Notes: generated by a model from the letters alone, not told the origin. DNA of 64,000 nt from Actinostola sp. cb2023 (GCA_033675265.1 JAUJYZ010000460.1:310001-374000); one strand, 5' to 3'; positions 22,201-34,467 are shown, counted from the first letter of the stretch. Program-made: numbers and translations.

Positions 22201-24525
22201 CAGCAAAGCGAGAGTTGCTTGCCTAGAAAATGCAAAAAATGAAACTTGTTGATTTTGAAATAGCTGATTAAACACTTGATTTGTTTGCAAATGGGTATCT
22301 TTATGGCAGCACTTTAACTTTCCCTCAATTTATATTTAGTTGTAAATGCAAATGGCTTATACTGTGCCATACATGGTAGAGAGAAGTGGGGAGTCAAAAT
22401 CCAAGTTAATTTGAGTATGATCTTACTTATATTCTTAAGGGCCGGACACACGATGCAACATTGCGCGCAACATTGCACGCAACACGTATTGTTGCAGCGT
22501 GTGTCCACCTCTGCAACATGTTGCGCGCAATGTTGCAGAAGTAGAATCGAGTCCTACTTCTGCAACATTGCGAGCAACAAACTACATTGTATTTGTGCGC
22601 GCTAGTCAATTGCGCGCAACATGCTACAGAGGTGGATACATTCTGCAACAAAATTGTCAGCAATGTTGCGCGCAATGTTGCGCCATGTGTCTGCATCTTT
22701 ACTTATATTCTTTTCTATATATTTTCATGCCTTAAATGTTCAGACATACCTGAAGTCTTGTTCTCAAGGCCTGAATTGTCGACTGAATAGATTCACTGTT
22801 TGACTGGTCAACCTGAGTCACGGAACACTTCCCTGCAAGGTTTTTCTGAGCAAAATGAAACAAAACAACATTAGAAAGAAATGACAAAGTGGAATAATGA
22901 AGAAAAACAACATTTTTATAATTCTAGACTAACACAATTGAACCTAGAACTACTAATAGAAACTTCCTGTAAGTTGACAAATCCTGTATGTGGACACCTC
23001 CCATAAGTGGACACCACCTACAGGTATGTGGACACCTCCCATTAGTGGACACCACCTGTATGTGGATACCTCCCACAAGTGGACACCACCTGTATGTGGA
23101 CACCTCCTATAAGTGGCCACCACCTGTATGTGGACACCTCCCATACATGTAAGTGGACACCACCTGTATGTGGACACCTCCCACAAGTGGACACCACCTG
23201 TATGTGGACACCTCCCATAAGTGGACACCACCTGTATGTGGACACCACCCATAAGTGGACACCACCTGTATACAGTGTGGAGACCTCTCAAAGGTTGTGA
23301 ACATTTCTTTATCCTCTAATTTCTAACACATTGTTTTCATAACCGCCCATAAGTGGACAACTTCTGTAAACATACACCTGCAATCCTGTAAGCAGACACC
23401 TCCTGTAAGCAGACACCTCCTGTAAGCAGATACTTCCTATAATCAGACACCTATGTTTGGTTCCAAGGTTGTTTGCTTATGGAAGGTTCCATTGATATGA
23501 CAATCTCACCTGATCAGAAGCCATAGTAATGCCAGTCAAGTTGGTTAGGACATAACTTTTAAGCATGCTGTCAACACATTGTCTTGCATTAAGCACACTT
23601 GCTCTGTGCCATTCTCCAGAAAATCATCAATCAAAACTATGTCTTTATTTGACCATTCATTCACAACCTGAAAATATTATTAGTATTTAATATTATTATT
23701 ATTTATTGAAGAGTTTTTGACACAAAATAATAATAATAAACAAAACAGTAGTATATTACAAAGTTGTTTATAAAATAAAAACACATGTTCTATAAGAGTC
23801 TAGAAACATGGTCTTTCTCTCTGACTCTCCTGTTATTTTATAAACTACACTACACACAGGCAGCCCAACCATTGCTTTTGAGGCTACTAAATAATTAAAT
23901 AAAATAGATATTTGCATCTTTTTTGATGGGTTCCCTGTGGTAGAGCAAGTGCATTATGTATTATGTTGGGCTCCCTGTGTGCATCCTGCAGGACGTGCCC
24001 GTTCATGTGTATATTGAAACTTGTTTCACTATGTACATCGCTGCGGGCGCGTCTTGCGGTATGCACACAGGGAGCCCAACATAATACATTTTTATGCACA
24101 GGGAACCCAACCTTACATATTGCACACACGCTCTACCACAGGAAACCCATAAAAAAACACAAATATCATTTTATTTGATTATTTAGTAGCCTCAAAAGCA
24201 ATGGTTGGGCTGCCTATGCACTACATGTACATACATGTAGTGCTTATATGTGTTTGTTGTTGTTGTTATTGTTGTTGTGTTTGTTGTTCTTGAAACTGTT
24301 TTTTCAGTGGCAAATATAAAACCTGTTTTGATTTCACTCATACCATACATGTACCAGTACATGTACATACCTGATTTTGTGATGAATTAATTACACAAAT
24401 TTTGTTTTGTTTAGACTGTACAACAACACATGTTGATCCATTTCCTGCCTTCAAAATCAATAATATCAATTGACATTAATATACATGTATCCAGGGGTGG
24501 ATTTAGGTGGGGGCTGAGATGGCTT

Positions 24526-24565
<40 letters not shown>

Positions 24566-25683
24566 CCACCCTATTTATGAGAAGTTGTTCTGACTTGTCA
24601 ATGAAATCATAACTTTTTACATATTAGGGTTTTTGCCGAAACTCCCCATCTTTCTGAATTACCTGGATCCGTCCATGAAACAAGAATAAGAACCAAAAGT
24701 ACTTCCCTACATCATGTACATACAGTATCTAACTCTACATGTACCATGGGACTCCCTTGTCCCCCTTCCCCCCCCAAAACGAGTACATATATAAGTATCA
24801 TGTTCCTGAGCACCCCCTCCCCTCCAGAAAAATCATTTGTAGATAATATTATTATAATATATGTTGCTCCATGTACCTGAATGATTTCAATATGACAGGG
24901 ATCATCAAATGGTAGTTGATAATGTGATACAAGCTTGCCTCCAATAAATCTAATTAGCTGACCCCTTGATGTACCAACAACAACTTCTTCACGAGTGTCA
25001 ACATTTTGTGTAAATAACGAATTAGAGTCTTTCCTGCAAGCACTATCGATATAAAGACACAGTACTATAGATGAATATACACTTGGAATTAATTTGTCAC
25101 TTGAAAGGAAGCCCTTTTTGCCAGCAGCTAAAATGACGTTTCCTTCAGAATGAGCAACAGTGAGCAATTCCTCATGTGCAATGCCAGACCACAGTAAAGT
25201 TAAACGTTCATTGTTGATGTTAGCAGGATAAAGATACGAAGTATGTACAAGACTTTGAGGGTTATCATTCCACTGAAGAAAGTGAATTTTATCGTTGCAT
25301 AACCAAGAAAAGCTCGGTCCATCAGAGAGCATGAACTCTGTACACGAAATACTGTAGTTGTGTCGGAAAGAAGCCACATTTGTCAACATTTTGTTGTTCA
25401 CAAGGAACATGAAATGGAGAGTGGAAACACATTCTGAATGAAGTTGTTCAATTACCATACATGGTTGTTTGAGTCCGGTAGCACCTTCTACAATGCAAGA
25501 GAACTGTAATACTTTGATATTAGGACCAACAATACCATGGTTCAAGTGATTTTCCCTTCGCTTCGCAAACTCTCTGGTTTCCTTGTCAAACTTGAACACT
25601 GTCAGCAAAATGTTGCTCTGTTGCGTGAGATGTTTTACAACCAATATTTCACCTCTGTAGGCTACTCGATGAAAAGAAGACAT
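19276..25683 (-). CDS. FANCB: Fanconi anemia group B protein
   Basis: FANCB is a subunit of the FA core complex (with FANCL and FAAP100) that monoubiquitinates FANCD2-FANCI at DNA interstrand crosslinks in the nucleus. Ten coding exons: 25683-24877, 24448-24371, 23667-23510, 22845-22750, 22222-22082, 21928-21886, 21391-21268, 20730-20261, 20093-19913 and 19573-19276 (TGA). All are GT-AG and in phase, for about 798 aa against 859 in human. Recognition rests on IPSVYSSIV, LIRFIGGK, HYQLPFDDPC, IVLIDDFLENGTEQV and IWQRVIADNWIIGVD, each of which has a counterpart in vertebrate FANCB. The ATG at 25683 is chosen over an upstream GTG because TTTTTAG at the preceding bases looks like an acceptor of a 5' UTR exon. 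Exon 3 lacks one base (see findings). The C-terminal exons are the least conserved. It is divergent from PFAS. Confidence 0.85.
22437..22700. mobile_element. MITE rich in GCAACA/TGTTGC, 12-bp flanking repeat
   Basis: Inside a FANCB intron. Left end AAGGGCCGGACACACGATGC and right end GCCATGTGTCTGCATCTTT are imperfect inverted repeats, with inner TGCAACATTGCGCGCAACAT-type arms. ACTTATATTCTT lies directly outside both ends (22425-22436 and 22701-22712). A segment GTAGAATCGAGTCCTAC forms a second hairpin at the centre. Confidence 0.75.
22975..23440. repeat. 32-bp minisatellite in FANCB intron
   Basis: The unit is built from CCACCTGTATGTGGACACCT plus CCCATAAGTGGA, about nine copies to 23275. A looser tail of CCTGTAAGCAGACACCT units follows around 23385-23440. 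The units resemble ends of the AAGTGGACAC/GTGGCCAC MITE family seen elsewhere in the window (49190-49330, 53684-53834), so the array may have grown from such an element. Confidence 0.9.
23858..24216. mobile_element. nested inverted-repeat element in FANCB intron
   Basis: GGCAGCCCAACCATTGCTTT near 23861 pairs with AAAGCAATGGTTGGGCTGCC near 24196, and GAGGCTACTAAATAATTAAA with its partner. Inside, GGGTTCCCTGTGGTAGAGCA pairs with TGCTCTACCACAGG-type sequence near 24130, and GGGCTCCCTGTGTGCAT with ATGCACACAGGGAGCCC. It appears to be one fold-back element with two tiers of arms. Related ends occur at 39644 and 52790. Confidence 0.75.
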
Positions 25684-26089
25684 ACAAATGTAACTGTTCG
25701 TCCCAACTGAATGAAGCACTAAAAATGAATTACATTTTGTAAGCTACAAGAACAAGAATGATGTTTTCGCGGCAAGTCGTCTTCTTCTTCTATGCTTAAC
25801 CGCTGGTCACATGTATCGCGGATTTTATAGAATTTACAAATATATACTTTTCGATACAATGTACGTTTAGGTTAGTCCTTCATCGGAGGTTTCCTTCCTC
25901 TGTGATATCACTATGTTTCCAATGTTAAAGCTTTATATTGATATAGCAATGAGGACAATGAGAAATGGGGGGAAAATAAGGAATTTTGAATTTTTCCGCG
26001 CCTGCGCATAACCACTTTCGACTCCACGTGCATACAGCAAGGAACGCCTGACTATAACCTTGTTTCTCCTTGCTCGTGTGTACCAAAAC
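25684..26089. promoter_or_regulatory. divergent promoter region FANCB / PFAS
   Basis: About 400 bp separate the two start codons, which point away from each other. A likely acceptor (TTTTTAG) just upstream of the FANCB start suggests a 5' UTR exon of FANCB within this stretch. No TATA box is evident. Shared control of the two genes is an inference from the spacing only. Confidence 0.6.
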
Positions 26090-29000
26090 ATGTCGTCTTG
26101 CCTTTATCGGTTCTATCAAGCGCCAGGGCTCTCTCCTGGAGCCCATGAAGTTGTTCTTTCGAAACTCAAAGCTTTGATTTCTGGTAATGAGATAACAAAT
26201 TTCACCAGCGAATTGTGTTTTTATGTGAGTGCTGAAAATGAGTTGACTGTCCATGAACAAGCTCAACTCCAGCGTCTCTTCAGTAAATCTTTCGAAGCAG
26301 ACAAAACCACTAGAAGCTCTCATATTTCAGAAGTTGGAAGCTCTTCTAAAGGCTCGTCAGGAAGGTGTATCAGCATTGAAATCGGGCCAAGACTGAACTT
26401 TTCCACGGCATTTTCCACCAACGCTGTCTCTATATGTCACTCTGTTGGCTTGAAGATAGTTGAACGAATTGAACAATCAAGACGATATCTTATTGAAATT
26501 CAACCCGAAGACAACGCCTATTCACAATCCTTTGGAAAAGATGAGGAGCAGAAACTGGTAGACGAACTCCACGATCGCATGACTGAATGTAGATACTTGA
26601 AGCCAATTGAAAGTTTCCATGTTGATCTTCACCCTGAAGAGTGTTACGATGTTGATGTCATTGGAAAGGGAAGGCCCGCACTAGAACAAGTGAATAAAGA
26701 TCTTGGTTTGGCGTTTGACGACTGGGACCTCGATTACTACACAAACTTGTTTAGTGAGAGAGTGGGTCGCAATCCGACAAATGTCGAGTGCTTTGATTTG
26801 GCCCAGTCAAATAGTGAGCATTCCCGCCATTGGTTCTTCCGTGGAAGACTTGTGGTTGATGGGAAGGAAATTGAGAATTCCTTGATGAAGATGGTCATAA
26901 AAACACAAGAAACAAGTAATGATAACAATGTTATCAAGTTTAATGATAATAGCAGGTACGACTGACCAATCTACATATATATACATGTACAATAAATTAA
27001 TGTATACTGCTATGGATCAAAAAAGGTTGGTGAAGGTTTTGTTGCATCTTGCAGGTTGCATGTTGCATACCAAGCCCAAAATGCACTATGGGCGATGTGA
27101 ATTGAGTCAGCGAATGGTCACAACAATATGGACTCTGGGAATTTTCCCAAACTTTGTCTTCGCAATATGGAGCCGACATATTTTCTTCTGTATGTGCATG
27201 CTGACATTATTTACATATGATCCACAATACATTTCAGGCTTGGTATGCAAGATGCAACAAAACCTTCACCAATCTTTTTTGAAATAGCTGTATACATGTG
27301 CAATGATTTCATGGCCAGGTTGTACATTTGTATTCTCATGAAATGATCAAAATATCAAACCTGGATTTTTATATTAGATGATTCTTTAGAACAAAGTAGC
27401 AGAGACTTAGCTACCTGTACGCACTTTTAATATGCAGGAAATACCTGAAATAATGTAAAAAATATTAATAAATCAAATCATTAGAACAAGCTACAGTGAA
27501 GCTATATACATGTACATGTACAGTCAAGTAACTTCTGCATCTATAATTATGTTGTAGATGGCAGCATGGGTTGCCACAGATTCTGTAAAGGATATTCTAT
27601 GCTCTGATAAGATATTTTCTGTGTTGTGGAAAGTACATGTAGATGTATGTATGTATATTGATGCATGTATATTGTGTAACTGCATAACCAAGGTCATTTA
27701 ATTCTCACAGTGCTATCAGAGGCTTTACTGTGCCTCTTGTAAAGCCACAAGATGCCAAAACAGCCAGCAAGTTCCTATTAAACAAAGATTCAAAACGACA
27801 CATTATTTTCTCTGCCGAAACTCATAACTTTCCTACAGGTAAAATTGTCATTAAAACTAAAACTTTTATCCTTTCTCTTTGTCTCCTTACATTTCCTTCC
27901 CAAGCTAGTCTATAATCTGTTAATGTGACTTGTTGGCAAATTTTGTTAGGTGTTGCACCCTTTCCTGGTGCTACCACAGGAACTGGTGGACGCATACGAG
28001 ATGTCCAGGCAGCAGGTAGAGGAGCACATGTTGTGGCAGGAACTGCTGGTTATTGTTTTGGAAACTTACACATTCCAGGTAAAGTACCATGTTTTGACTC
28101 TGTGACAATCATACATGTATCCCCATACATATCACGTAGCACTGTTTTTATGGCTATTGTTTTTTTGCCAAATACTTATAGGTTATAAATTGCCTTGGGA
28201 GGACGCTGGTGTTGCTTACCCCAACAATATGGCACCTGCTCTAGAGATAGCTGTACAAGCAAGCAATGGAGCCTCGGATTATGGCAACAAGTTTGGAGAA
28301 CCTGTTGTAACTGGTTTTGCAAGGTCTTTTGGAATGAAAATGCCTGATGATGAGAGGCGTGAGTGGATCAAACCCATCATGTTTAGTGGTGGTATGGGTA
28401 GTTTAGACGAAGATAATATATTGAAATTGCAGCCTGAGAAAGGTAATGCTTGTGATGTATGTTTGTGTATCCACAAAAAGGTTCAGTCAACTCTGATCTT
28501 GGCTTACAGATAGCCTAGGTGTCCATGCATATGTACATGTATGCCTAGTAATGATGTATTGCAGGAAAGAACTAGATTTCTGGCAGCATGGCCACAATAA
28601 TATTATTTGCAAACACCAAATGTAGACCCAAGAATTTACAGAATTTAAATGAAAGGCAACTGTACATGTATGTGTAGTCCTCAGTTGCCAAATTCCTTAG
28701 TTTCTCCATTAGGGTCTCAAGCCTCCTCTAGTGTAGGGTAGGATTGTGGACTTGCAGACCCTACCACAGATAGAACTTAGATATGTACAATCTTGGAAAA
28801 AATTGTTGAGAAAATTCACCTTTTTGTATCTTAATTCAATGAATACGTCATAATATGACGAAAAACAATATACCCCCCCCCCCCCCCCCCCCTACCCCCC
28901 AAATCAATGTTGCAGTAAGGCTGGGTCATTGCTCTACCCGACTAACCAACATTGGACCCAGGGGGGGGGGGGGGGGGGGAGGGCCTCTATAAGCACCTAT

Positions 29001-32000
29001 TGTGAGTGAAATGCATAATTTATTATTTTTTAGAGAAATTCTCAACACTTTTTGTCCAAGATTGTAGCCTAAATTGTATATCAGTTGATAATGATGAAAT
29101 TAAAAATATACACTCTAAGGGTACCTAGATAATAACTACTTTGGGAATTGTACTTTTAACAGGGATGGATGTAGTGAAGGTTGGAGGTCCTGTTTACAGA
29201 ATAGGTGTAGGTGGTGGTGCAGCATCATCCATACATGTACAAGGTGACAATGTAGCTGATCTGGACTTTGGTGCTGTTCAGAGAGGAGATGCCGAAATGG
29301 AGCAAAAGATGAACCGGGCAATTAGAGCCTGCCTTGAAATGGATGCAAACCCTATTTGTAGTATCCATGACCAGGGCGCTGGTGGAAACGGTAAACATAC
29401 TGTAGTTTTACTATCCAGTAGAGTACAAAGCTATCCCAGCTTTTTGCTGTTGAAACCTATTTGGACAAGAGTACTTTATTACCTCATACATTTTAGGGGA
29501 ATGAGTGAAGGCTTACAGTCTACTATCCATTTAATTACTGCTATAGACAATTTATTTTGCAATATTTAATGAGTGATGATGATTCATTGATGTTGGCAGG
29601 TAATGTGCTGAAAGAGATTTGTGAGCCTGCCGGTGCCATCATCAGAGCCCAGGACTTTATTCTTGGTGACCCAACACTGTCAATTCTCGAACTGTGGGGG
29701 GCTGAGTACCAGGAAAGCAATGCATTACTGGTCAAGAACGATGACATCCCCATTTTAAAAGAAATTTGCTCAAGGGAGAAGGTGCCTGTTTCTGTTGTTG
29801 GAAGCATCACAGGTACAGTGACAAAATAATCACTCTGATTGACAAAGCTGTCCATTGAAATCTTCTTATATTTCAAGGTAATGGGAGAATTGTACTTGAG
29901 GATAATAAGGAAGCTTCTAATGGTCACAGCAATGGCATTGATCTCCAAGAGAAGGCAGCCAAGTGTCAGAAGACAGCAAAGTATCCAGTGGATCTGGAGC
30001 TTGATGTGGTTCTTGGAAAGATGCCCAGGAAGGTCTGGAGCTAAGTCATAATAAACAGAAACATCTTTCCAATGAACACTCTGATCACTATGAACTAGAC
30101 GAGCTGTACAAGCACTTCTCTCTATATTTTTAGTTAGAATTTCTATACATTCAGTTCGTCTTTTCTTCAGATGTTTAACTTGGATCGTGTGAAGCCAATT
30201 CTGAAACCCTTACTATTGAGTCCAGATATTTCGGTCCTAGAGGCACTTGGAAGAGTGCTAAGGTTGCCCTCAGTTGCAAGTAAACGCTACCTAACAAACA
30301 AGGCAAGTACACTGTAGGTCAAATATGACATACAGTACGAATTTAGCTGTCTAACTTTGTGGTAAGCAATGGTTTTGGAATCACACTGATGATGATGATG
30401 ATGATGGTTTTTTTTCATTTAAGGTTGACCGCAGTGTAACAGGTCTTATTGCTCAACAACAGTGTGTAGGCCCGTTACATACACCTTTAGCCGACTTTGC
30501 AGTGACATCACTCTCACACTTTGACACACAAGGTTCTGCCACAGCCATTGGTGAACAGCCAATCAAAATGCTCGTAGACCCTTCACTTGGAGCGCGGATG
30601 ACCGTTGGAGAAGCTCTGACCAATCTTGTGTTTGCAAAGATATCTGACTTGAAGGTGAGGACACTCTAGTGCCGTGTTGTTTGATGTGCACCACAAGTAG
30701 GGTATTCTTAGTTTCGATGTTGAAAAATAAAGGTTATTTTAAGCCGTTTGTTCGTACATTTTCGTAAGTTGTCGTCGCCTTTGGCAAAATAAGCATAATA
30801 ACAATGTTTTGATCATCCAACCAGATGAATGAAGTCTTCTGCAGATGCGCGACCCTACCCCGGGGATATTTTGCGTTTATTTCTTTTTATCGGACTAGCT
30901 CTCTCTTCAAGGGGACAGAAAGTCCACACTGCTTCCTCCATCTTTCAATACGCTTATATATGGTATTAAATCCACTGTGAGGAATATGGATTAGAGGGAA
31001 GTCGAAACAAGGGTGCATGGTAGTTAAGAATCGAATCGGGCTCATCACTTAAAGGCTGCGCACTAGCCTACTATGCCACTCTTGTATCTCTCTTGATCAT
31101 AAACAACTATGCCACTCTAACACTGATTTCTATCTTTACTGTGAACAGGATGTCAAGTGCAGTGCAAACTGGATGTGGGCAGCTAAACTACCCGGGGAAG
31201 GCGCAGCCCTCTACGACGCCTGTCATGCAATGTGTAGTGTCATGGCCGACTTAGGCATTGCCGTGGATGGAGGCAAAGATTCCCTAAGTATGGCTGCACG
31301 AGTTGGCAAGAGTACCGTCAAGGCTCCTGGTGAACTAGTTGTATCTGTATATGCTGCATGCCCTGACATCAGACTTAAAGTCACCCCTGACCTAAAACTC
31401 GGCCCACAAGGCAAACTAGTGTATGTACACATGAGTAGCTCCAAGAAGTATCGACTTGGTGGCAGCGCATTGGCTCAGGTTTATAATCAGATAGGCGATA
31501 CTTGCCCTGACCTCGATGATGTGAAGGTAAAGTATTTTTAAGAATATTAACGATCTAAGTTTTTTTTCATGGTGGTTTACTGAATTTGCGGTTGACTTGT
31601 TTTTCAGACGTTCGTCGCAGGTTTCAACTCGACCCAAGCGCTCATCGCTAAGAACCTCATCAGCTCCGGCCACGACGTCAGTGATGGAGGTCTGGTAACC
31701 ACTCTACTTGAAATGGCTTTTGCTGGTAATCGAGGATTAGACGTTGACCTTGATTACCTGACCTCTGACGAACCCTGCATTACCAAAGCCTTAGACCTCT
31801 TGTTCGCGGAGGAACTGGGTCTGGTTCTAGAAGTAGCTCAAGAAAACGTCGATGAAGTCTTGGGTACTTACGAGTCTAACGGTGTCTCGTGTAGCGTAGT
31901 TGGCCAGACGGGAGTGACGGGAGCAGATGCTCAAGTGTCAATCAAAGTAGATGGCACGGTTGTCTTACAAGAGAAAATGGTTGATCTCAGAGATATCTGG

Positions 32001-32978
32001 GAGGCAACGAGCTTCCAGTTGGAACGGCTTCAGTGCAACCCACGGTGTGTGGAAGCAGAAGAGGAAGGATTAAGACACAGAAAAGCACCGCCTTATAATC
32101 TCACATTCCAGCCAGAAACTGCAACTCCAAGAGAGAGCAACAGCGCTACTCCACGGCTGGCTGTGATAAGAGAAGAAGGAAGTAACGGCGATCGTGAGAT
32201 GGTAGCTGCCTTCCACATGGCGGGCTTTGAGGCTTGGGACGTGACTATGAGTGATGTCTGTCAGGGTTCTGTCGACCTAGGTATGTTCCGTGGTGTGGTG
32301 TTTGTAGGTGGATTCAGCTACGCTGATGTCTTGGGCTCTGCAAAAGGCTGGGCTGCAGTATGTCAGATGAATGACAAGGCTCGTAAACAGTTCGACACGT
32401 TCTTTGCACGTGACGACACCTTCAGTCTGGGTATCTGTAATGGCTGTCAGTTGATGGGGCTTCTGGGTTGGATCGGTTCAGACCACAACGGCGCGTCATC
32501 CAATGGCGACTCGCCACCTACCCAAGGTGTATGCTTCACACACAACACTTCGGAAAGATTCGAGTCCCGTTTTGTTACGGTGTCCATCGAAGCAAGCCCG
32601 GCCATCATGCTGAAAGGAATGGAGGGTTCTACCTTGGGTGTATGGGTGGCTCACGGTGAAGGTCGAGCCGAGTTTCGTAGGCCAGACATTCTGCAAGCTG
32701 TCGTTTCCAACAATCTTGCTCCCGTCCGCTACGTCGATGATGATGGTAACGTTACAATGCAGTACCCTCTAAATCCTAATGGATCTCCGCAAGGAATAGC
32801 CGCTATATGCTCCACCGATGGCCGTCACCTTGCCTTGATGCCACATCCTGAGAGGTGTGCGTTGCTATGGCAATGGCCATGGATGCCAGAAGATTGGCGA
32901 CAGAAACTAAAGGCGTCACCATGGTTACAGATGTTTTATAATGCATACGACTGGTGTTTAGAAAATACACCAAACTGA
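26090..32978 (+). CDS. PFAS: phosphoribosylformylglycinamidine synthase (FGAR amidotransferase)
   Basis: Catalyses the fourth step of purine synthesis, FGAR + glutamine + ATP to FGAM, in the cytosol. Eleven exons: 26090-26955, 27711-27838, 27950-28078, 28182-28442, 29163-29390, 29600-29812, 29878-30032, 30171-30302, 30424-30654, 31149-31526 and 31608-32978. They sum to 4092 nt, 1363 aa (human 1338). N-terminal domain starts [24 protein letters not shown] and ETHNFPTG lie in the FGAM-synthase core; [20 protein letters not shown] and GHDVSDGGL are AIR-synthase-type ATP/substrate loops; the C-terminal glutamine amidotransferase has [16 protein letters not shown] (nucleophile Cys), AHGEG and MPHPERC (His, Glu). 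Exon 8 ends with a GC donor (AAG then GCAAGT), the only non-GT donor in the gene. All key residues are present, so it should be functional. Confidence 0.97.
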
Positions 32979-33404
32979 TTTGAACGAGTAATATTAAATG
33001 CTGTTTTACGGTTTAGTTCATGCAAATCTAGAGCTAGCCAATCATCATAAGGTCAGAGCGAGGTAGTGATTCACGTTCAATTCTGGTGTTGAAAATAATG
33101 GGGGAAAAGCAAGACTGATTTGAGGTATTGTCTAAGGACGGTACTTTAATATTTGATCATACTAATATTAATAGTCATTGCTGAATCTCATTGATTAAAG
33201 CTAATATTTATTAAGCCTGTGATTTTCCCGGGTGATTTTATATCATGTTTTCTTTATTTCAGAATTTACACCATGCAAATGCACGCGCTCGATCGCTCTT
33301 TGCCGTTGTACTAAATTTTGTATAAATTCTGTGTAAAAGTGTAATCACGCAGCTCCTGTGCGGTCAGGACTGTGCTGTGCGGTACCCCCACCCATCGGAC
33401 TAGT

Positions 33405-33492
33405 GCAGGTCAAGATTTGAATACAATAGGAACTATTGTACAACACATGCCTCGTTCTACCCTAGAACGAGGCATCTATTGTTATTCAAATC
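33405..33492. mobile_element. short relative of the 15475 MITE
   Basis: It carries CAGGTCAAGATTTGAATACA, ATAGGAACTATTGTACAACA, ATGCCTCGTTCTAC, then GTAGAACGAGGCAT-type and ATTGTTATTCAAATC sequence, the same blocks and order as the element at 15475-15660. It is shorter, has lost its outermost arms, and its target duplication is not readable. Confidence 0.8.
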
Positions 33493-33621
33493 CCCATCCC
33501 TAAATTATCAGTGATGAATATATGCCCCCTCCCCGGACCATTGTGAATGAGTGAAAACAGACTCATTTCGGAATCAGCCTACATAAAGACCATAATAATA
33601 ATACCATACATCTGGAGTATA

Positions 33622-33855
33622 ATGTCTCGACATAAAACACTGGACGAGATCGCTGGCTCTCAAAAATATCGAGAAATAACTGTGGCACTGAACTCGTGGT
33701 CTGCAGCTCAGTTTATCACCTCCCTCGTCCTAAATCCGGGTCCACCTAAAGGCGGACGCGCCTTGCCGGACGAGGTTGAGTTCGTCGCTCAGCCTGTCGA
33801 GAGGGTGTTTGCAAACGGTATTATTAGTAACTTTCAGCAAAATCTTTGCATTAAA
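33622..33855 (+). CDS. possible orphan exon, unrecognised
   Basis: An ATG at 33622 opens a frame (MSRHKTLDEIAGSQKYREIT, LNSWSAAQFITSLVLNPGPP, DEVEFVAQPVERVF) that reaches a strong donor-like AAAGTAAGTTGGG at 33853. The composition is protein-like. I see no matching downstream exon, and no family comes to mind. It may be a fragment of a transposon or an unannotated gene. Confidence 0.25.
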
Positions 33856-34299
33856 GTAAGTTGGGTTTAAAATGGGTTGGAATATACACGTAGGCACCGG
33901 TTAGATTCGATTACACACGATGCCTAATTTATTATTCCAAAGAAATTTACTTTAGAAATCTGTCAGGTGCATAGTTACAGAATTTAGTCACTAACGCCAT
34001 CTGAAAATTTCTGAAAATCTGTCGGTGATTTATACTTCCCAGATTTCGTGTGCGGCCGGTGGACATCGGTGACGGCGCCAATAGCGCCAGCTTGATTCGG
34101 CAAAATCAATTGCAAATAAATTTCCAAATCCAATTCAAAAGAAATATTATGTCAAAAAGTAAGATTTCCTTTCCTTTATTATCGAAACAGACTTTTTCCC
34201 GAAATAAAACAAATAGCACTCGACCCCCTTCCTACCAAAATAAATAATTCATAACTTGATTATCAGGTCAGTCTTCAAGCCTCGTTATGAAAATGAGAA

Positions 34300-34467
34300 C
34301 CACGTGCTCAAGTTAGCCAATCAGAGTACAAGAGCGTGGCTGCCAAAGCTACTTGCGCGTCGTGTCCTCTTTCTCTTTGATCGTTCGTTCGTTAGTTTGC
34401 CGAGGAAGGCTGAAAACTGTGCAACTTTTAACCCTTACTACACGATTAGGACTTGTCAAACTTTAAA
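34300..34467 (+). promoter_or_regulatory. candidate 5' UTR exon and promoter of the ADP/ATP carrier
   Basis: The carrier's ATG lies directly after a TATTTCAG acceptor, so an upstream non-coding exon must exist. A good donor, CTTTAAA then GTAAGTG, lies at 34467/34468, preceded by GC-richer sequence and a CCAATCAGAG (CCAAT-box) motif near 34318. The exon's 5' end is not determined. Confidence 0.45.

Larger units (their letters stand above)
32979..34249. other. intergenic region downstream of PFAS
   Basis: Holds PFAS 3' sequence, a short MITE at 33405-33492 and a possible orphan exon at 33622-33855. Nothing else was recognised. Confidence 0.5.

Noticed and set aside
22953..23304. Repetitive GGVHIQVVSTYG / CGHLPQVDTT frames on both strands
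   Set aside because: Translation of the FANCB intron minisatellite, open on both strands because of repeat composition.
25684..25719. FANCB start at the GTG at 25719
   Set aside because: GTG is not used as a normal nuclear start here, and TTTTTAG before it looks like an acceptor; the ATG at 25683 fits better.
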